Shown piece by piece: positions 43,085 to 56,107 of a DNA stretch of 64,000 nt. Each line of letters opens with the position of its first letter. The stretch's first letter is position 1. The stretch spans positions 3,100,001 through 3,164,000 of the forward strand of contig NC_020126.1 of assembly GCF_000331735.1 (NCBI RefSeq). Reading direction: 5' to 3'. Under the pieces are notes generated by a model. It searched no databases. It was not told the origin of the DNA and was given only the letters and a program-made list of their open reading frames with translations. This DNA is from Myxococcus stipitatus DSM 14675 (lineage in GTDB: Bacteria > Myxococcota > Myxococcia > Myxococcales > Myxococcaceae). The translations under genes were made by a program, and so were the position numbers.

Positions 43085-44941
43085 GTGCCCCTCGTTCGCT
43101 CCTGTTTCATCTCGCGCGTGTTCGCGCTGCTGGCTGTCTGCTTCCTCATGGGCTGCGGTGTTCCTTCGGCCGAGGAGGACGAGCGTGTCTGCGCGGATGT
43201 GGAGTGCACCGCGGGGCGCTGTGTCTCGGAGGCGGGGACGCCCGTATGTCGTTGCAGCGCCTGGGACCAGGCGGCGGGCTTGCGCTGCACCATCGCCGCG
43301 GTCCGGCCGCAGGACGACCATGGGGATACGGCGGCGCTCGCCACGCCCTTGGTGCCCTTCACGGAGTTTCGCGAAGGCACCATCCAGCCTGCCTTTCGAG
43401 ACAAGGCCGACCGGGATGTCTTCGCCATGCCTGCCCAGACAGGGCAGGGCTTCCGCTTCGTCGTCCGGCCCGGAACGCTGGCCGCCGTGGACCTGCGTCT
43501 CATGGATGCCGCGGGAAAGGATGTCGCTGGAACGCTTGTCCGGACCCAGGAGGGGCAGGGCGTGGAGTTCGCGTCCACGGAGGAGGCTCCGCGATTCATC
43601 CGGGTGACGGCGTCCCAGGGAAAAGAGGCGGTGGGAACGTACTCCTACCGGCTGGAGGACCTGGGCAAGGATGCCCATGGCTCGACGCCCGCGACCGCGA
43701 CGGCGATTCAGGAGTCGAGTGGATCTTTCCCTGTCGTCATCGAGTATCCCGGTGACGCGGATGTCTTCAGCTTCCGCACCGAGCCGGGGCATGGCTTCCG
43801 ATTCTCCTGTGCATCGGATGTGGCGTCCCTGGCCCTGATGACCGAGGCGGGCGTGGAGCTGGCGCACAGCGCGGGTGAGTATGGGAAGGGCCCCCGTGTG
43901 GGCCACCTGGGACAGGCGGCGAGCACCTGGTTCGTCAAGGTCTACGCCCGGACCGAGGCGCTTCGCACGACGTCTTGCCAGGTGGAGTACCTGGGCCGCG
44001 ATGAGCACGCGAACACCTCCGCCGGGGCGACCCCGCTGGTGTCGGGAGTCCCCGTGACCGCGCGGCTCCAGGGCACCAACGACGTGGATGTCTTTTCATT
44101 CTCGGGGACCGCGGGACACCAGCAGGAGATCTGGATGCCGATCTCTCGGAGCTGGCAGGTCCGGGTCACGGCCCCGGATGGCAAGCCGCTGGGTGAGTTC
44201 ACCGGGGGATTGTTCTCCCGTGAGTTGCCGGTGACTGGGACGTACTTCGTGCATGTGCTCCAGGACACGCAATGGGGGAGCGACTTCCAGGTGAGGGTGG
44301 ATGACAAGGGCCGGGATGACCACGGAGGCCTGGTCGAGACGGCCACGCGTGCCGCGCTGGGGGAGCGGGTGACGGGGCGCCTCCACGACGACTCGGATTG
44401 GGATGCCATCGCCGTTCCGCTCGAGCCTGACGGCGTCTATCGGCTCACCTGTACCCCCTCCTGTTCAATCACGACCTATGGTCCCAGTGGCTCCGTCGCC
44501 CTGAATGGAGAAGGGTTTGGGGTCTGGAACGTCCTCGTGCGGAGCTCGGGGCTCGTGACCTTCCGCGTCGGCGCGTATCCAAGGCCCGCTGACTTCACAT
44601 TCCAGGTGGACCAGGTCGGAACGGATGACCATGGTGATGACGCCACGCAGGCCACTCCCGTGAGCATTCCTGTGTCCCTGGCTGGCGTGTTCGAGCTGGT
44701 GGGAGATCTCGACGTGTTCTCGGTCGAGCTGGAGGCGGGGCGGTCCTACGTCCTGGACTTCAGCAACGCATCCGTTCGAGTGATCGGGCCGAACCGTCAG
44801 CTCATCTACCGGTACCCGATTCCGTCGACGGAGGCCACGCGCTTCAAGGCCGAGGTGGCGGGAACCTATGTGGTGGAGGCCGCACCCAGCTCCTTGGCGA
44901 ATCGGGCCGTGCCCTGGCAGTTCTCGCTGCGCGCCGAGTGA
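43085..44941 (+). CDS. Lipoprotein with tandem PPC-like beta domains
   Basis: A 618-aa lipoprotein; the GTG at 43085 is chosen because AAGG lies 6 nt upstream and the signal peptide with lipobox LMGC follows. Residues 30-65 form a six-Cys EGF-like module (CADVECTAGRC...CRCSAWD). Then come five repeats of about 105 residues, each beginning with Asp-(Asp/Ala/Glu)-His and an ATP/ATA motif (DDHGDTAALATPL, DAHGSTPATATAI, DEHANTSAGATPL, DDHGGLVETATRA, DDHGDDATQATPV). They resemble pre-peptidase C-terminal domains. No catalytic domain was found, so it may be a surface adhesin. Confidence 0.78.
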   Translation: MPLVRSCFISRVFALLAVCFLMGCGVPSAEEDERVCADVECTAGRCVSEAGTPVCRCSAWDQAAGLRCTIAAVRPQDDHGDTAALATPLVPFTEFREGTIQPAFRDKADRDVFAMPAQTGQGFRFVVRPGTLAAVDLRLMDAAGKDVAGTLVRTQEGQGVEFASTEEAPRFIRVTASQGKEAVGTYSYRLEDLGKDAHGSTPATATAIQESSGSFPVVIEYPGDADVFSFRTEPGHGFRFSCASDVASLALMTEAGVELAHSAGEYGKGPRVGHLGQAASTWFVKVYARTEALRTTSCQVEYLGRDEHANTSAGATPLVSGVPVTARLQGTNDVDVFSFSGTAGHQQEIWMPISRSWQVRVTAPDGKPLGEFTGGLFSRELPVTGTYFVHVLQDTQWGSDFQVRVDDKGRDDHGGLVETATRAALGERVTGRLHDDSDWDAIAVPLEPDGVYRLTCTPSCSITTYGPSGSVALNGEGFGVWNVLVRSSGLVTFRVGAYPRPADFTFQVDQVGTDDHGDDATQATPVSIPVSLAGVFELVGDLDVFSVELEAGRSYVLDFSNASVRVIGPNRQLIYRYPIPSTEATRFKAEVAGTYVVEAAPSSLANRAVPWQFSLRAE

Positions 44942-45012
44942 CTCCTCGCTCGGCACCTCGTGCCGGGCATCCCCCAAGTCGAACGAGTTGACGCGGGCTT
45001 TCGCGGTAGTTA

Positions 45013-45040
45013 TGAACACGTTCGAAATTGAACGCGTTCA
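45013..45040 (+). promoter_or_regulatory. TetR operator: two copies of TGAACrCGTTCA
   Basis: TGAACACGTTCG at 45013-45024 and TGAACGCGTTCA at 45029-45040 are spaced 16 bp start to start; the second is a perfect 12-bp palindrome. They end 3 nt before the TetR start codon, so repression would block its own transcription. Operator identity is inferred from symmetry and location. Confidence 0.65.
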
Positions 45041-45043
45041 AAT

Positions 45044-45655
45044 ATGTCCCTGCGAGAACGAGCGAAGGCTGACAAGTGGGAGCGCATCCGGGCCGCGGCG
45101 AAGCGGCTGTTCTCGGAGCGCGGCTACGAGAGCACGACGGTGCGCGCCATCGCCGAGGAGGCGGGCGTCGCGACCGGCACGGTGTTGGTGTACGGCGAGA
45201 CGAAGGATGCCCTCCTGCATGAGATATGGCGGGAGGAGGCCATGCCCATCCTGGCGAAGGCGGTGGCGTCGCTGCCCGCCGGGGCCTTCGTGGACCGGTG
45301 CATGCACTTGTTCACACCGCTCCTCACGCACTACGCCTCGCAGCCCGAGCTGGCGCGGGTCGTGGTGAAGGAGCTGCCCTGGCTCACGGGGGCGGCCGAG
45401 GAGGCGCAGCGGCCCGCGCTGGCGCAGTTCCTGGGGACGCTGGCTCGGATTGTCGACGAGGCGAAGGCGAAGAAGGAGCTCCGGCCGGAGCTGGAGCGCG
45501 AGCTGGCGGCGGGGCTTGCCTTCTCCGTGTACCACTCGGCGTTGCTGCACATGCTGTCACCCTTGACGAGGGTGCCGCTGGCCAAAGCACGAGAGGGGAT
45601 GCGCCGCGGTCTTGAGGCCCTGCTGATGGGATTGGGGTCGAGGAGGTCGTCATGA
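45044..45655 (+). CDS. TetR-family transcriptional regulator
   Basis: A 203-aa TetR repressor. The N-terminal helix-turn-helix covers about residues 13-60 (RIRAAAKRLFSERGYESTTV, then AEEAGVATGTVLVYGETKDALL). The helical ligand domain follows and is unremarkable. The start has no Shine-Dalgarno sequence and sits 3 nt behind a twin palindrome, so a leaderless or very short leader mRNA is possible. The ATG of the FAD monooxygenase overlaps its TGA (ATGA). Autorepression and co-regulation of the monooxygenase are inferred. Confidence 0.9.
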   Translation: MSLRERAKADKWERIRAAAKRLFSERGYESTTVRAIAEEAGVATGTVLVYGETKDALLHEIWREEAMPILAKAVASLPAGAFVDRCMHLFTPLLTHYASQPELARVVVKELPWLTGAAEEAQRPALAQFLGTLARIVDEAKAKKELRPELERELAAGLAFSVYHSALLHMLSPLTRVPLAKAREGMRRGLEALLMGLGSRRSS

Positions 45656-46785
45656 AGGTGCTGATTGTCGGTGGAGGGATTGGTGGGTTCGCGCTGGGCG
45701 CGGCGTTGGCGCGCCGAGGCGTGGTGGCCGACATCGTCGAGCGGCGGTCGTCCTACGGCGACGAGGGGGCGGGCATCGTGCTCGGGCCCAACGTGATGGC
45801 CGTGATGAAGGGACTCGCGCTGCACGAGGACCTCATCGCCTCGGGGCGGCAGGTGGCGCATGCCCGAATCACGGACGCCTCCGGTGAGGTCCTCCAGGAG
45901 TCCGCCTACGCGGTGCCCGAGCTGCCGCTCCCCGCGACGGCGATTCATCGCAGCCACCTGCTGCGGATTCTCCGGAGCGTGTCCCCTGCTCCGCGCCTCG
46001 GTGTGACGGTCTCGAGCCTGCGGAATTGCGCGGAGGGGGTGGAGGTCGAGTTCTCCGACGGAGAGAAGGGCCGCTATGACGTCGTCGTCGGCGCCGATGG
46101 CATCCGCTCCACGGTGAGGGAGTTCGTCTGCGGCGCCGAGGTGTCCTCGCGCTACTCCGGCCACACCTGCTGGCGGGCCATCGTCGACGGCCACTTCTCG
46201 GACGCGGTGGTCGAGATGTGGGGCCGAGGCCGCCGCGTGGGAGTCGTGCCGATCAGCGCGAACCAGTCGTATGTCTTCCTCACGCTCAACGCGCCACGTC
46301 GCGCGCCGCCCGCGTGGAAGGACCTCGCGGAGCTGCGGGCCCTCTACGCGGACTTCGCGGGCCCGGCTCGGGGCGCGCTCGCCGCGCTCACGCACGTCGA
46401 CGGGATGTTGCACAACGACATCGAGGACTGCTCCGCGCCGCGCTGGTGGAAGCCGGGGGCCGTGCTGCTCGGTGACGCCGCGCACGCGGTGACGCCGAAC
46501 CTGGGGCAGGGCGCGGGGCTCGCCGTCGAGGATGCGGCGACGCTGGCCCAGCTCCTCGTGACGATGGGGCCCACGGACGCGGCGCTGGCCCGCTACGAGA
46601 GCCTCCGCCGTCCCCGCGCCGAATGGATTCGCGACCGCTCGTGGACCCTGGGCCAGGTCGCGCAGTGGGAGGGTGGTCTGGCGCGTGGCTTTCGCAACAC
46701 GATGATGCGATGGACGCCCCGCTTCGCCACCCGCGCGGCGCTCGAGAAGATGGTCCTCGACATGCCGGGTGTCCCCATCGGCTGA
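45652..46785 (+). CDS. FAD-dependent monooxygenase
   Basis: A 377-aa class A flavoprotein hydroxylase (PHBH/salicylate hydroxylase fold). The FAD motif GGGIGG (7-12) is at the N-terminus, the GADGIRS (147-153) motif binds FAD and NAD(P)H, and GDAAHAVTPNLGQG (274-287) binds the flavin ribityl chain. It probably hydroxylates an aromatic or similar lipophilic compound using NAD(P)H. Coupling to TetR suggests induction by the substrate or a related toxic compound. Confidence 0.92.
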   Translation: MKVLIVGGGIGGFALGAALARRGVVADIVERRSSYGDEGAGIVLGPNVMAVMKGLALHEDLIASGRQVAHARITDASGEVLQESAYAVPELPLPATAIHRSHLLRILRSVSPAPRLGVTVSSLRNCAEGVEVEFSDGEKGRYDVVVGADGIRSTVREFVCGAEVSSRYSGHTCWRAIVDGHFSDAVVEMWGRGRRVGVVPISANQSYVFLTLNAPRRAPPAWKDLAELRALYADFAGPARGALAALTHVDGMLHNDIEDCSAPRWWKPGAVLLGDAAHAVTPNLGQGAGLAVEDAATLAQLLVTMGPTDAALARYESLRRPRAEWIRDRSWTLGQVAQWEGGLARGFRNTMMRWTPRFATRAALEKMVLDMPGVPIG

Positions 46786-46794
46786 CCTCTGGCA

Positions 46795-46813
46795 CTCCCT
46801 CGCTTCGAGGGAG
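46795..46813. terminator. Hairpin between convergent genes
   Basis: CTCCCTCG (46795-46802) and CGAGGGAG (46806-46813) form a perfect 8-bp stem with a 3-nt loop, 10 nt after the monooxygenase stop and 14 nt from the stop of the convergent hypothetical gene. There is no clear T-run. It is probably a shared terminator. Confidence 0.6.
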
Positions 46814-46826
46814 GCCTGAAGCTCGG

Positions 46827-47996
46827 CTAGCCCAGGGCACTTCGCGGACGCCAGAGCGCCGTCAGCGCGCTCTCCAGGAGGGCCTTGAGCAGCAGGAACT
46901 TGGAGTGGTCGATGACGGCCTTGTACCGGCCCTTGGCCGCCACCAACTGGATGTCCGCGAGGATGCGCGAGTACATCCGATACATCCGGCGATTGAAGAG
47001 CAGGACGTATGGGAACGGAGGTGGCCTCCCATTCACCAGGTGGTGCTGGAGCTTGGTGAGCGCCTCCTTCATGCGGTCCTTGAAGGGCGTTCTCGCACCT
47101 CCGTCCGTGAGGGCGACGATGCTCAAGCGGGCGCCGTTGATGTCCATGGCGACCGTGCGACTCAAGTCCATGGCGCCGTGCCCGTGATGTGTCACCTCGA
47201 AGGGCGTGGGTCCTCCACCCGTGCCCTCCAAGGGAATCACTTGCGGGAGTCCAAAGATGACGAAGCCCTCGAAATGAGCGTGGAACGCCTCCAGGGGAAG
47301 GCGTCCGAACAGCGCGAGGCTGATCTCGACGGAGGACGGCGCGTTGGGTTTGAAGTGCCCGGAGTAGTTGATGCAGACACGGGAGATACGGCCCTCGAAG
47401 AAGTGGAGGATGCCCGCGCTGACGACCTCGGGCTCATCGCCACCCACCAGCGTCGGATGGGGGAGGTGATGCTCACGCTCCTCCCGGGAGGCGATGATGA
47501 GCCTGAAGTCATCCGTAATGACATACATGACCTCGCCCTCCGGAGGGATGTTGAAGCGCACCGCCCCTTGGCTCAAGGCCTGGAAGAGCTCGAGCGCGGC
47601 CGGGTGCTTCTGATAGATGGGCAGCGCCAGCTCGCGGGCCTCGAAGGGATTGCCCGGTCCTCCGTCATCGGCCACGTTGAGGGTGTAGAAGATCTCTGGA
47701 ATCGCGCGCTGCCCGATGTCCGTCCAGAGGAAGTTGGGGTCAGGGCGGAACCGGGCATGAGGCATGGGCCTGGGGATGAGGGCGTCGGGCTCTGGCGGAG
47801 GCCCTCCATCGTTCGGAGGCCCTCCATCGTCGATGGGAATGGGCAGGGACAGGAGGATGTCCCTCAGCCGGAGGACGCGAGGGTCGCGAACCTGGGTGAA
47901 GTTCACGAGCACCGCCATGTCTCCGTGACACGTCGGCGTGAAGTTCTGCATTCCCAGCTGGAGCTTGAGGCAGAAGGTACACGTGTAGATGACCAT
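46827..47996 (-). CDS. Unknown protein with N-terminal CxxC
   Basis: A 389-aa protein that I do not recognise. A strong GGGGAGG ribosome site stands 5 nt before the ATG. The N-terminus has CTFC and one more Cys (TPTCHGDM), which could bind metal. Residues 50-80 form a Pro/Gly/Asp-rich linker; the remainder is mixed alpha/beta with SGHFKPNAPSSVEISLALFG and a basic helical C-terminus. No signal peptide was seen. It lies downstream of the NRPS operon behind a hairpin, in the same direction, so it may be a separately transcribed accessory gene. Confidence 0.6.
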   Translation of the reverse strand: MVIYTCTFCLKLQLGMQNFTPTCHGDMAVLVNFTQVRDPRVLRLRDILLSLPIPIDDGGPPNDGGPPPEPDALIPRPMPHARFRPDPNFLWTDIGQRAIPEIFYTLNVADDGGPGNPFEARELALPIYQKHPAALELFQALSQGAVRFNIPPEGEVMYVITDDFRLIIASREEREHHLPHPTLVGGDEPEVVSAGILHFFEGRISRVCINYSGHFKPNAPSSVEISLALFGRLPLEAFHAHFEGFVIFGLPQVIPLEGTGGGPTPFEVTHHGHGAMDLSRTVAMDINGARLSIVALTDGGARTPFKDRMKEALTKLQHHLVNGRPPPFPYVLLFNRRMYRMYSRILADIQLVAAKGRYKAVIDHSKFLLLKALLESALTALWRPRSALG

Positions 47997-48009
47997 GAGA
48001 GCCTCCCCA

Positions 48010-48035
48010 CATGGCGTGCATCAAGACACGCCATG
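48010..48035 (-). terminator. Hairpin after the NRPS gene
   Basis: CATGGCGTG (48010-48018) and CACGCCATG (48027-48035) form a perfect 9-bp stem with an 8-nt loop, starting 11 nt after the NRPS stop. Outer bases extend the symmetry partly. Position suggests the end of the biosynthetic operon, before the downstream hypothetical gene starts. Confidence 0.55.
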
Positions 48036-48046
48036 GGTGAAGCCTC

Positions 48047-52873
<4,827 letters not shown>

Positions 52874-52904
52874 CGGGAGGTCCTTCGAGGTGGAGAAGAG
52901 GGGC

Positions 52905-54317
52905 TCACTTGTGCAGCGCGGCGGTGGTGATGTCGGCGGAGACGACCTGGATGCGCCGGGGGCGTTCGGCGAGTCGCAGGAGTCGGGAGAGCGCCTCGGA
53001 GACGTGCTCCGGCGGGCGGCTCTCATCCGCCACGGTGAGGATCATTTCGTAGTCGTCGCCCTCCGCGCCTCGGACGACCTGGGTGCGCGCGGTGAGGACA
53101 CCGGGGAGCGTGGTGGCCAGCCGACGCACGGAGGCCATGCAGATCTTCTCGCTGCCTCGGACGAGGAAGTCGGAGAGCCGTCCCTGGAAGTACAGGTAGC
53201 CCTCCGCGTCGATGTCGAAGATGTCGCCGGTGGCCAGCAAGCGCGGGCCTCGCCAGGCGTGGAGCTTCTCGCCTTCGACGATGCCGATGCGCCGCTTCAT
53301 CAGCGTGTCCGAGGACACCAGCAGCTCCTTCTGTCCTCCGGGCGCGCGGGGCACGAGCGAGACTTGAGTCCCGGGGAGAGGAAGGCCCACGGAGGCGTGG
53401 CGATGGGTGGGCTCGGCGTGGGCCGCGAGCGTCGCGACGCGGGGGCCGGCTTCGGACAGGCCATAGGTGAGGAACAGCTCTCCACGCGGGCGCAGGCGGA
53501 GGAGCTGCTCGACGTGCTCGGGTGAGAGGACATCCCCGCCGACGCCGAGGGAGCGCGTGGTCTCCGGGAAGGGTCCGCCGTACTGGAGGAGGGCGCGCAC
53601 GAGGAGGGGCGTCAGCGCGGACACGGTGACGCCTTGTTCGGCGAGGAGGCGGAGATAGGCGGCGGGTTGGAAGGGGGGCCCGCTGATGACCAGGTCCGCG
53701 CCTCGCAGCAGGGAGGCGAAGGCTTGGGCCACCATGGAGTACGAGTAGTAGAGCGGCAGGTTGACCAGCACGCTGTCGCCCGCGCGAAGGCCCACGGCGT
53801 CCGCATGGCGGTTCGCGTTCCGGAAGAGGGCCTCGAGGTCGAACACGCAGCCGCTGGCGAAGCCGGAGGTGCCCGAGGTGAGCAGCACCATCTCGCCGGG
53901 TTGTGCGCCTGGCGGTTGTGTCTCCGGGAACAGGGCGACTTCGGCTTGGCCCAGCGTGAAGCGCTCCACGTCCTTGCTCTGAGGGACAGGGCGGCGCATG
54001 GCGACGAGCGCGCGGGCGGGCAGGGCTTCGACGAGGGCTTGTTGCCGCAAGGTGGGCGCGGAGGGAGAGACGAGCGCGGGGACTCCTCGCGCGGCGAGGA
54101 TGGCGAAGACCTGGGCGAGCAGCTCCGCTCCGTTCGGCAGGGCGAGCAGGACGACATCGCCTGCTCGCAGTCCGTGGGCCTTCCACGATGACGCGAGCTG
54201 CTCCACCGAGTGCTTCTGTGGGGCATCGGATTCCGTGGTGAGGTCCCGGACGCGGTCCAGGAAGGATTGGACGGACGGCAGGGGGATGCCCGCGAGGTCC
54301 TGGGTGGTTTCAGGCAT
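52905..54317 (-). CDS. AMP-dependent acyl ligase
   Basis: A 470-aa member of the acyl-CoA synthetase/acyl-AMP ligase superfamily. P-loop TSGTSG is at 147-152, but Ser155 replaces the usual Lys of the A3 motif (TSGTSGFASG). Later motifs are LFLTYGLSEAG, LLATGDIFDID and GRLSDFLVRGSEK; the last residue is a Lys (TTAALHK) that may stand for the A10 lysine. It would activate a carboxylic acid and load it on the ACP or on the first NRPS carrier. It overlaps the preceding KS-like gene by 8 nt and is 31 bp before the NRPS gene. Confidence 0.87.
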   Translation of the reverse strand: MPETTQDLAGIPLPSVQSFLDRVRDLTTESDAPQKHSVEQLASSWKAHGLRAGDVVLLALPNGAELLAQVFAILAARGVPALVSPSAPTLRQQALVEALPARALVAMRRPVPQSKDVERFTLGQAEVALFPETQPPGAQPGEMVLLTSGTSGFASGCVFDLEALFRNANRHADAVGLRAGDSVLVNLPLYYSYSMVAQAFASLLRGADLVISGPPFQPAAYLRLLAEQGVTVSALTPLLVRALLQYGGPFPETTRSLGVGGDVLSPEHVEQLLRLRPRGELFLTYGLSEAGPRVATLAAHAEPTHRHASVGLPLPGTQVSLVPRAPGGQKELLVSSDTLMKRRIGIVEGEKLHAWRGPRLLATGDIFDIDAEGYLYFQGRLSDFLVRGSEKICMASVRRLATTLPGVLTARTQVVRGAEGDDYEMILTVADESRPPEHVSEALSRLLRLAERPRRIQVVSADITTAALHK

Positions 54318-54882
54318 GGGAGCTCCGCTCAGGGAGGAGGGTCTTCACCAGCAGCGCCGCATCCACCGCGGGACCTTCGCCCCGCGACAGGACGGCGCAC
54401 GCGGCACGCGGGTCGCCACCAGGGACAGCGGCGGCTGTCGCGATGAGCACGTAGTCGACGACACCGCGCGCGAGCCACGCGGTGCTGAGCGTGAGCGCGA
54501 TGCTGGCGCCTTCGGACACAGGCATGGTCAGCGTGAGCGTGGGGCCGCGCAGACCGTGGACGATGCAGGCGAGGCCCGTGGGGGCGCTGGGGGTGGCGGC
54601 GGGAAAGCGAATGGCGGAGGCGAAGCCGCGCAGGGCATCCGTCGCGGCTCGGGACATGGCCTCGGGTGGGGCCTCCGGGCCGACCTGGATGAGTGCGCAC
54701 CGGGCCACGGCCGCGCGGAAGTCCTCGCCCAAGGGCTCGATGGCCTCGCCGATCGCGAGCGTGAGTGCCCACGCCATCGGGTCCGCGTAGCGCACGGTGG
54801 TCTTCACCCGCGCCGCATGCGGATTGGGTGCGCCGCCGTGCGACCGCGCACTGCCACGGAGGATGAGCGGAAGCGTCTTCAT
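54310..54882 (-). CDS. Half-length ketosynthase-like protein without active site
   Basis: A 190-aa protein that resembles only the N-terminal half of a ketosynthase. The stretch AIRFPAATPSAPTGLACIVHGLRGPTLTLTM matches the segment before the KS active site, but the nucleophilic Cys is not present (MPVSEGASIAL) and the His half is missing. Aryl-polyene and coronafacic-type clusters carry similar short KS-like or chain-length-factor proteins. It follows the ketosynthase, so it may be its partner subunit. The alternative is a truncated pseudogene; reading-frame integrity and 8-nt overlap with the ligase argue against it. Confidence 0.72.
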   Translation of the reverse strand: MKTLPLILRGSARSHGGAPNPHAARVKTTVRYADPMAWALTLAIGEAIEPLGEDFRAAVARCALIQVGPEAPPEAMSRAATDALRGFASAIRFPAATPSAPTGLACIVHGLRGPTLTLTMPVSEGASIALTLSTAWLARGVVDYVLIATAAAVPGGDPRAACAVLSRGEGPAVDAALLVKTLLPERSSHA

Positions 54883-55014
54883 CGCGGGACCTCGAATCCG
54901 AATGCGGTGTCCGCCCGCGTCGCGTGAGGACTGGGCACGCCGCTGTGCGAGCGCGCACTTCCACGGAGGATGAGAGGGAGCGTCTTCATCGCGGGACCTC
55001 GAAGACGAGTGCCG
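54808..55014. repeat. 107-bp imperfect tandem duplication
   Basis: Sequence around 54808-54907 is repeated with period 107 bp around 54915-55014. Both copies contain ccacggaggatgag, agcgtcttcatcgcgggacctcga and a closing cg-rich tail. One copy contains the KS stop and an ATG; the other contains the start of the half-KS gene. Copies are roughly 80 percent alike by eye, so the duplication is old. Confidence 0.8.
54879..54989 (-). pseudogene. 36-codon chimeric mini-ORF at the duplication
   Basis: The ATG at 54989 overlaps the KS stop and opens a 36-codon frame. Its first ~25 residues copy the N-terminus of the half-KS protein (MKTLPLILRGSARSH) and its last nine (TAFGFEVPR) copy the C-terminus of the ketosynthase (TALVFEVPR). 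It ends exactly at the start of the half-KS gene (ATGA overlap). This is a scar of tandem duplication, kept translatable and possibly used to pass ribosomes on. Confidence 0.7.
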
Positions 55015-56107
55015 TATCGAACCCTCCGAACCCGAGCGTGAGGCTCAGGCCCAGCCGCTCGTCATGTCGCACGGGCCGACCCACGGGGAGCGAACAAGGG
55101 AAGTCCTGCTCGGGTTGCTCCAGCCCGACGACGGGCGGCACCACGCCTTCGCGCAGTGCGAGGATGAGGGCAATCGCCTCCATCGCTCCCGTGGCCCCCA
55201 ACGTGTGCCCGAAGGCCCCCTTCGTCGCGAAGACCCGGGGGCGCACGCCAGGCCCGAACGTGGCTCGAAAGGCCTCCGCCTCCGCGCGGTCATTGGCGGG
55301 CGTGGCCGAGCCATGTGCATTGATGACCCCGATGTCCCCAGGCACGAGCCCCGCGTCGGAGAGCGCCCGCTCCATCGCCAGCCGCGCACCCAACGCGGCC
55401 GGGTCCGGAGACGTCATGCTCGCCGCGTCGTTGGCCGAGCCCGCTCCCCGGAAGAGCGCGAGCCTCGGCGCGGCCCGAGCCCTCGCATGCGCCATCGACT
55501 CCAACACGAGGACCCCCGCGCCCTCACCCAACAACATCCCGTCATGCCGTACATCGAAGGCACGCGGCCGGGTGGGGGACATCGTGGAGAGCGCCGAGTG
55601 CGCCAGGCGTTTGCTCGGCGTGAGCACATCCACGCCAGCACAGACACACACCTCCGCCGCGCCGGAGCGGATGAGCTCCGCGCCCACCAGGATGGCGTCG
55701 GAGCCGGAGGAACACGCGGTGGAGAGACTGACGGGTGCCGCGCGCGCGCCCACCTCACGCGCCACCTCGTCCGCCCACGCGTGGAGCGGCGCCTCCCGCT
55801 CCTGTTCGTCATCGAGCCATGCGCCCAGGCTCGTGCCCAACACCAGGCGCGTGGTGTCTCCCTCCGCGCTCAGCCCTGCCTCCGCCAACGCACGGTGAAT
55901 CGTCTCCACCGCCAGCCGCCGCAGCCGCCGCGCGGGGCTGTCCTCCCGCGCGGGGATGGCCGCGGCAAGCAGGTTGCGCAGCCGATACACGGACTCCACC
56001 TCGACGAAGCCGTGCTCTCCCGCGAGCAGGCGCCGCCACACGTCGTCGAGTCCGTGACCCAGGGCCGTGCTCCACGCGGCCCCCGTCACCGCGACGGGCG
56101 CTACCAT
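54986..56107 (-). CDS. Beta-ketoacyl-ACP synthase (KAS II-type)
   Basis: A 373-aa condensing enzyme. The catalytic Cys132 is in LSTACSSG, with His265 (NAHGSATPAND) and His301 (GHTLGATG) as the two His; Lys296 precedes the latter. GEGAGVLVLE is also conserved. It would elongate acyl-ACP chains in concert with the ACP of this operon. It is slightly short for KAS II (about 410 aa) because of a compact N-terminus. Its ATG overlaps the end of the FabZ-like gene by 7 nt. Confidence 0.92.
   Translation of the reverse strand: MVAPVAVTGAAWSTALGHGLDDVWRRLLAGEHGFVEVESVYRLRNLLAAAIPAREDSPARRLRRLAVETIHRALAEAGLSAEGDTTRLVLGTSLGAWLDDEQEREAPLHAWADEVAREVGARAAPVSLSTACSSGSDAILVGAELIRSGAAEVCVCAGVDVLTPSKRLAHSALSTMSPTRPRAFDVRHDGMLLGEGAGVLVLESMAHARARAAPRLALFRGAGSANDAASMTSPDPAALGARLAMERALSDAGLVPGDIGVINAHGSATPANDRAEAEAFRATFGPGVRPRVFATKGAFGHTLGATGAMEAIALILALREGVVPPVVGLEQPEQDFPCSLPVGRPVRHDERLGLSLTLGFGGFDTALVFEVPR

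Noticed and set aside
54879..54989. Mini-ORF as a functional new gene
   Set aside because: Both halves are copies of neighbouring protein ends, so it is better explained as duplication debris.
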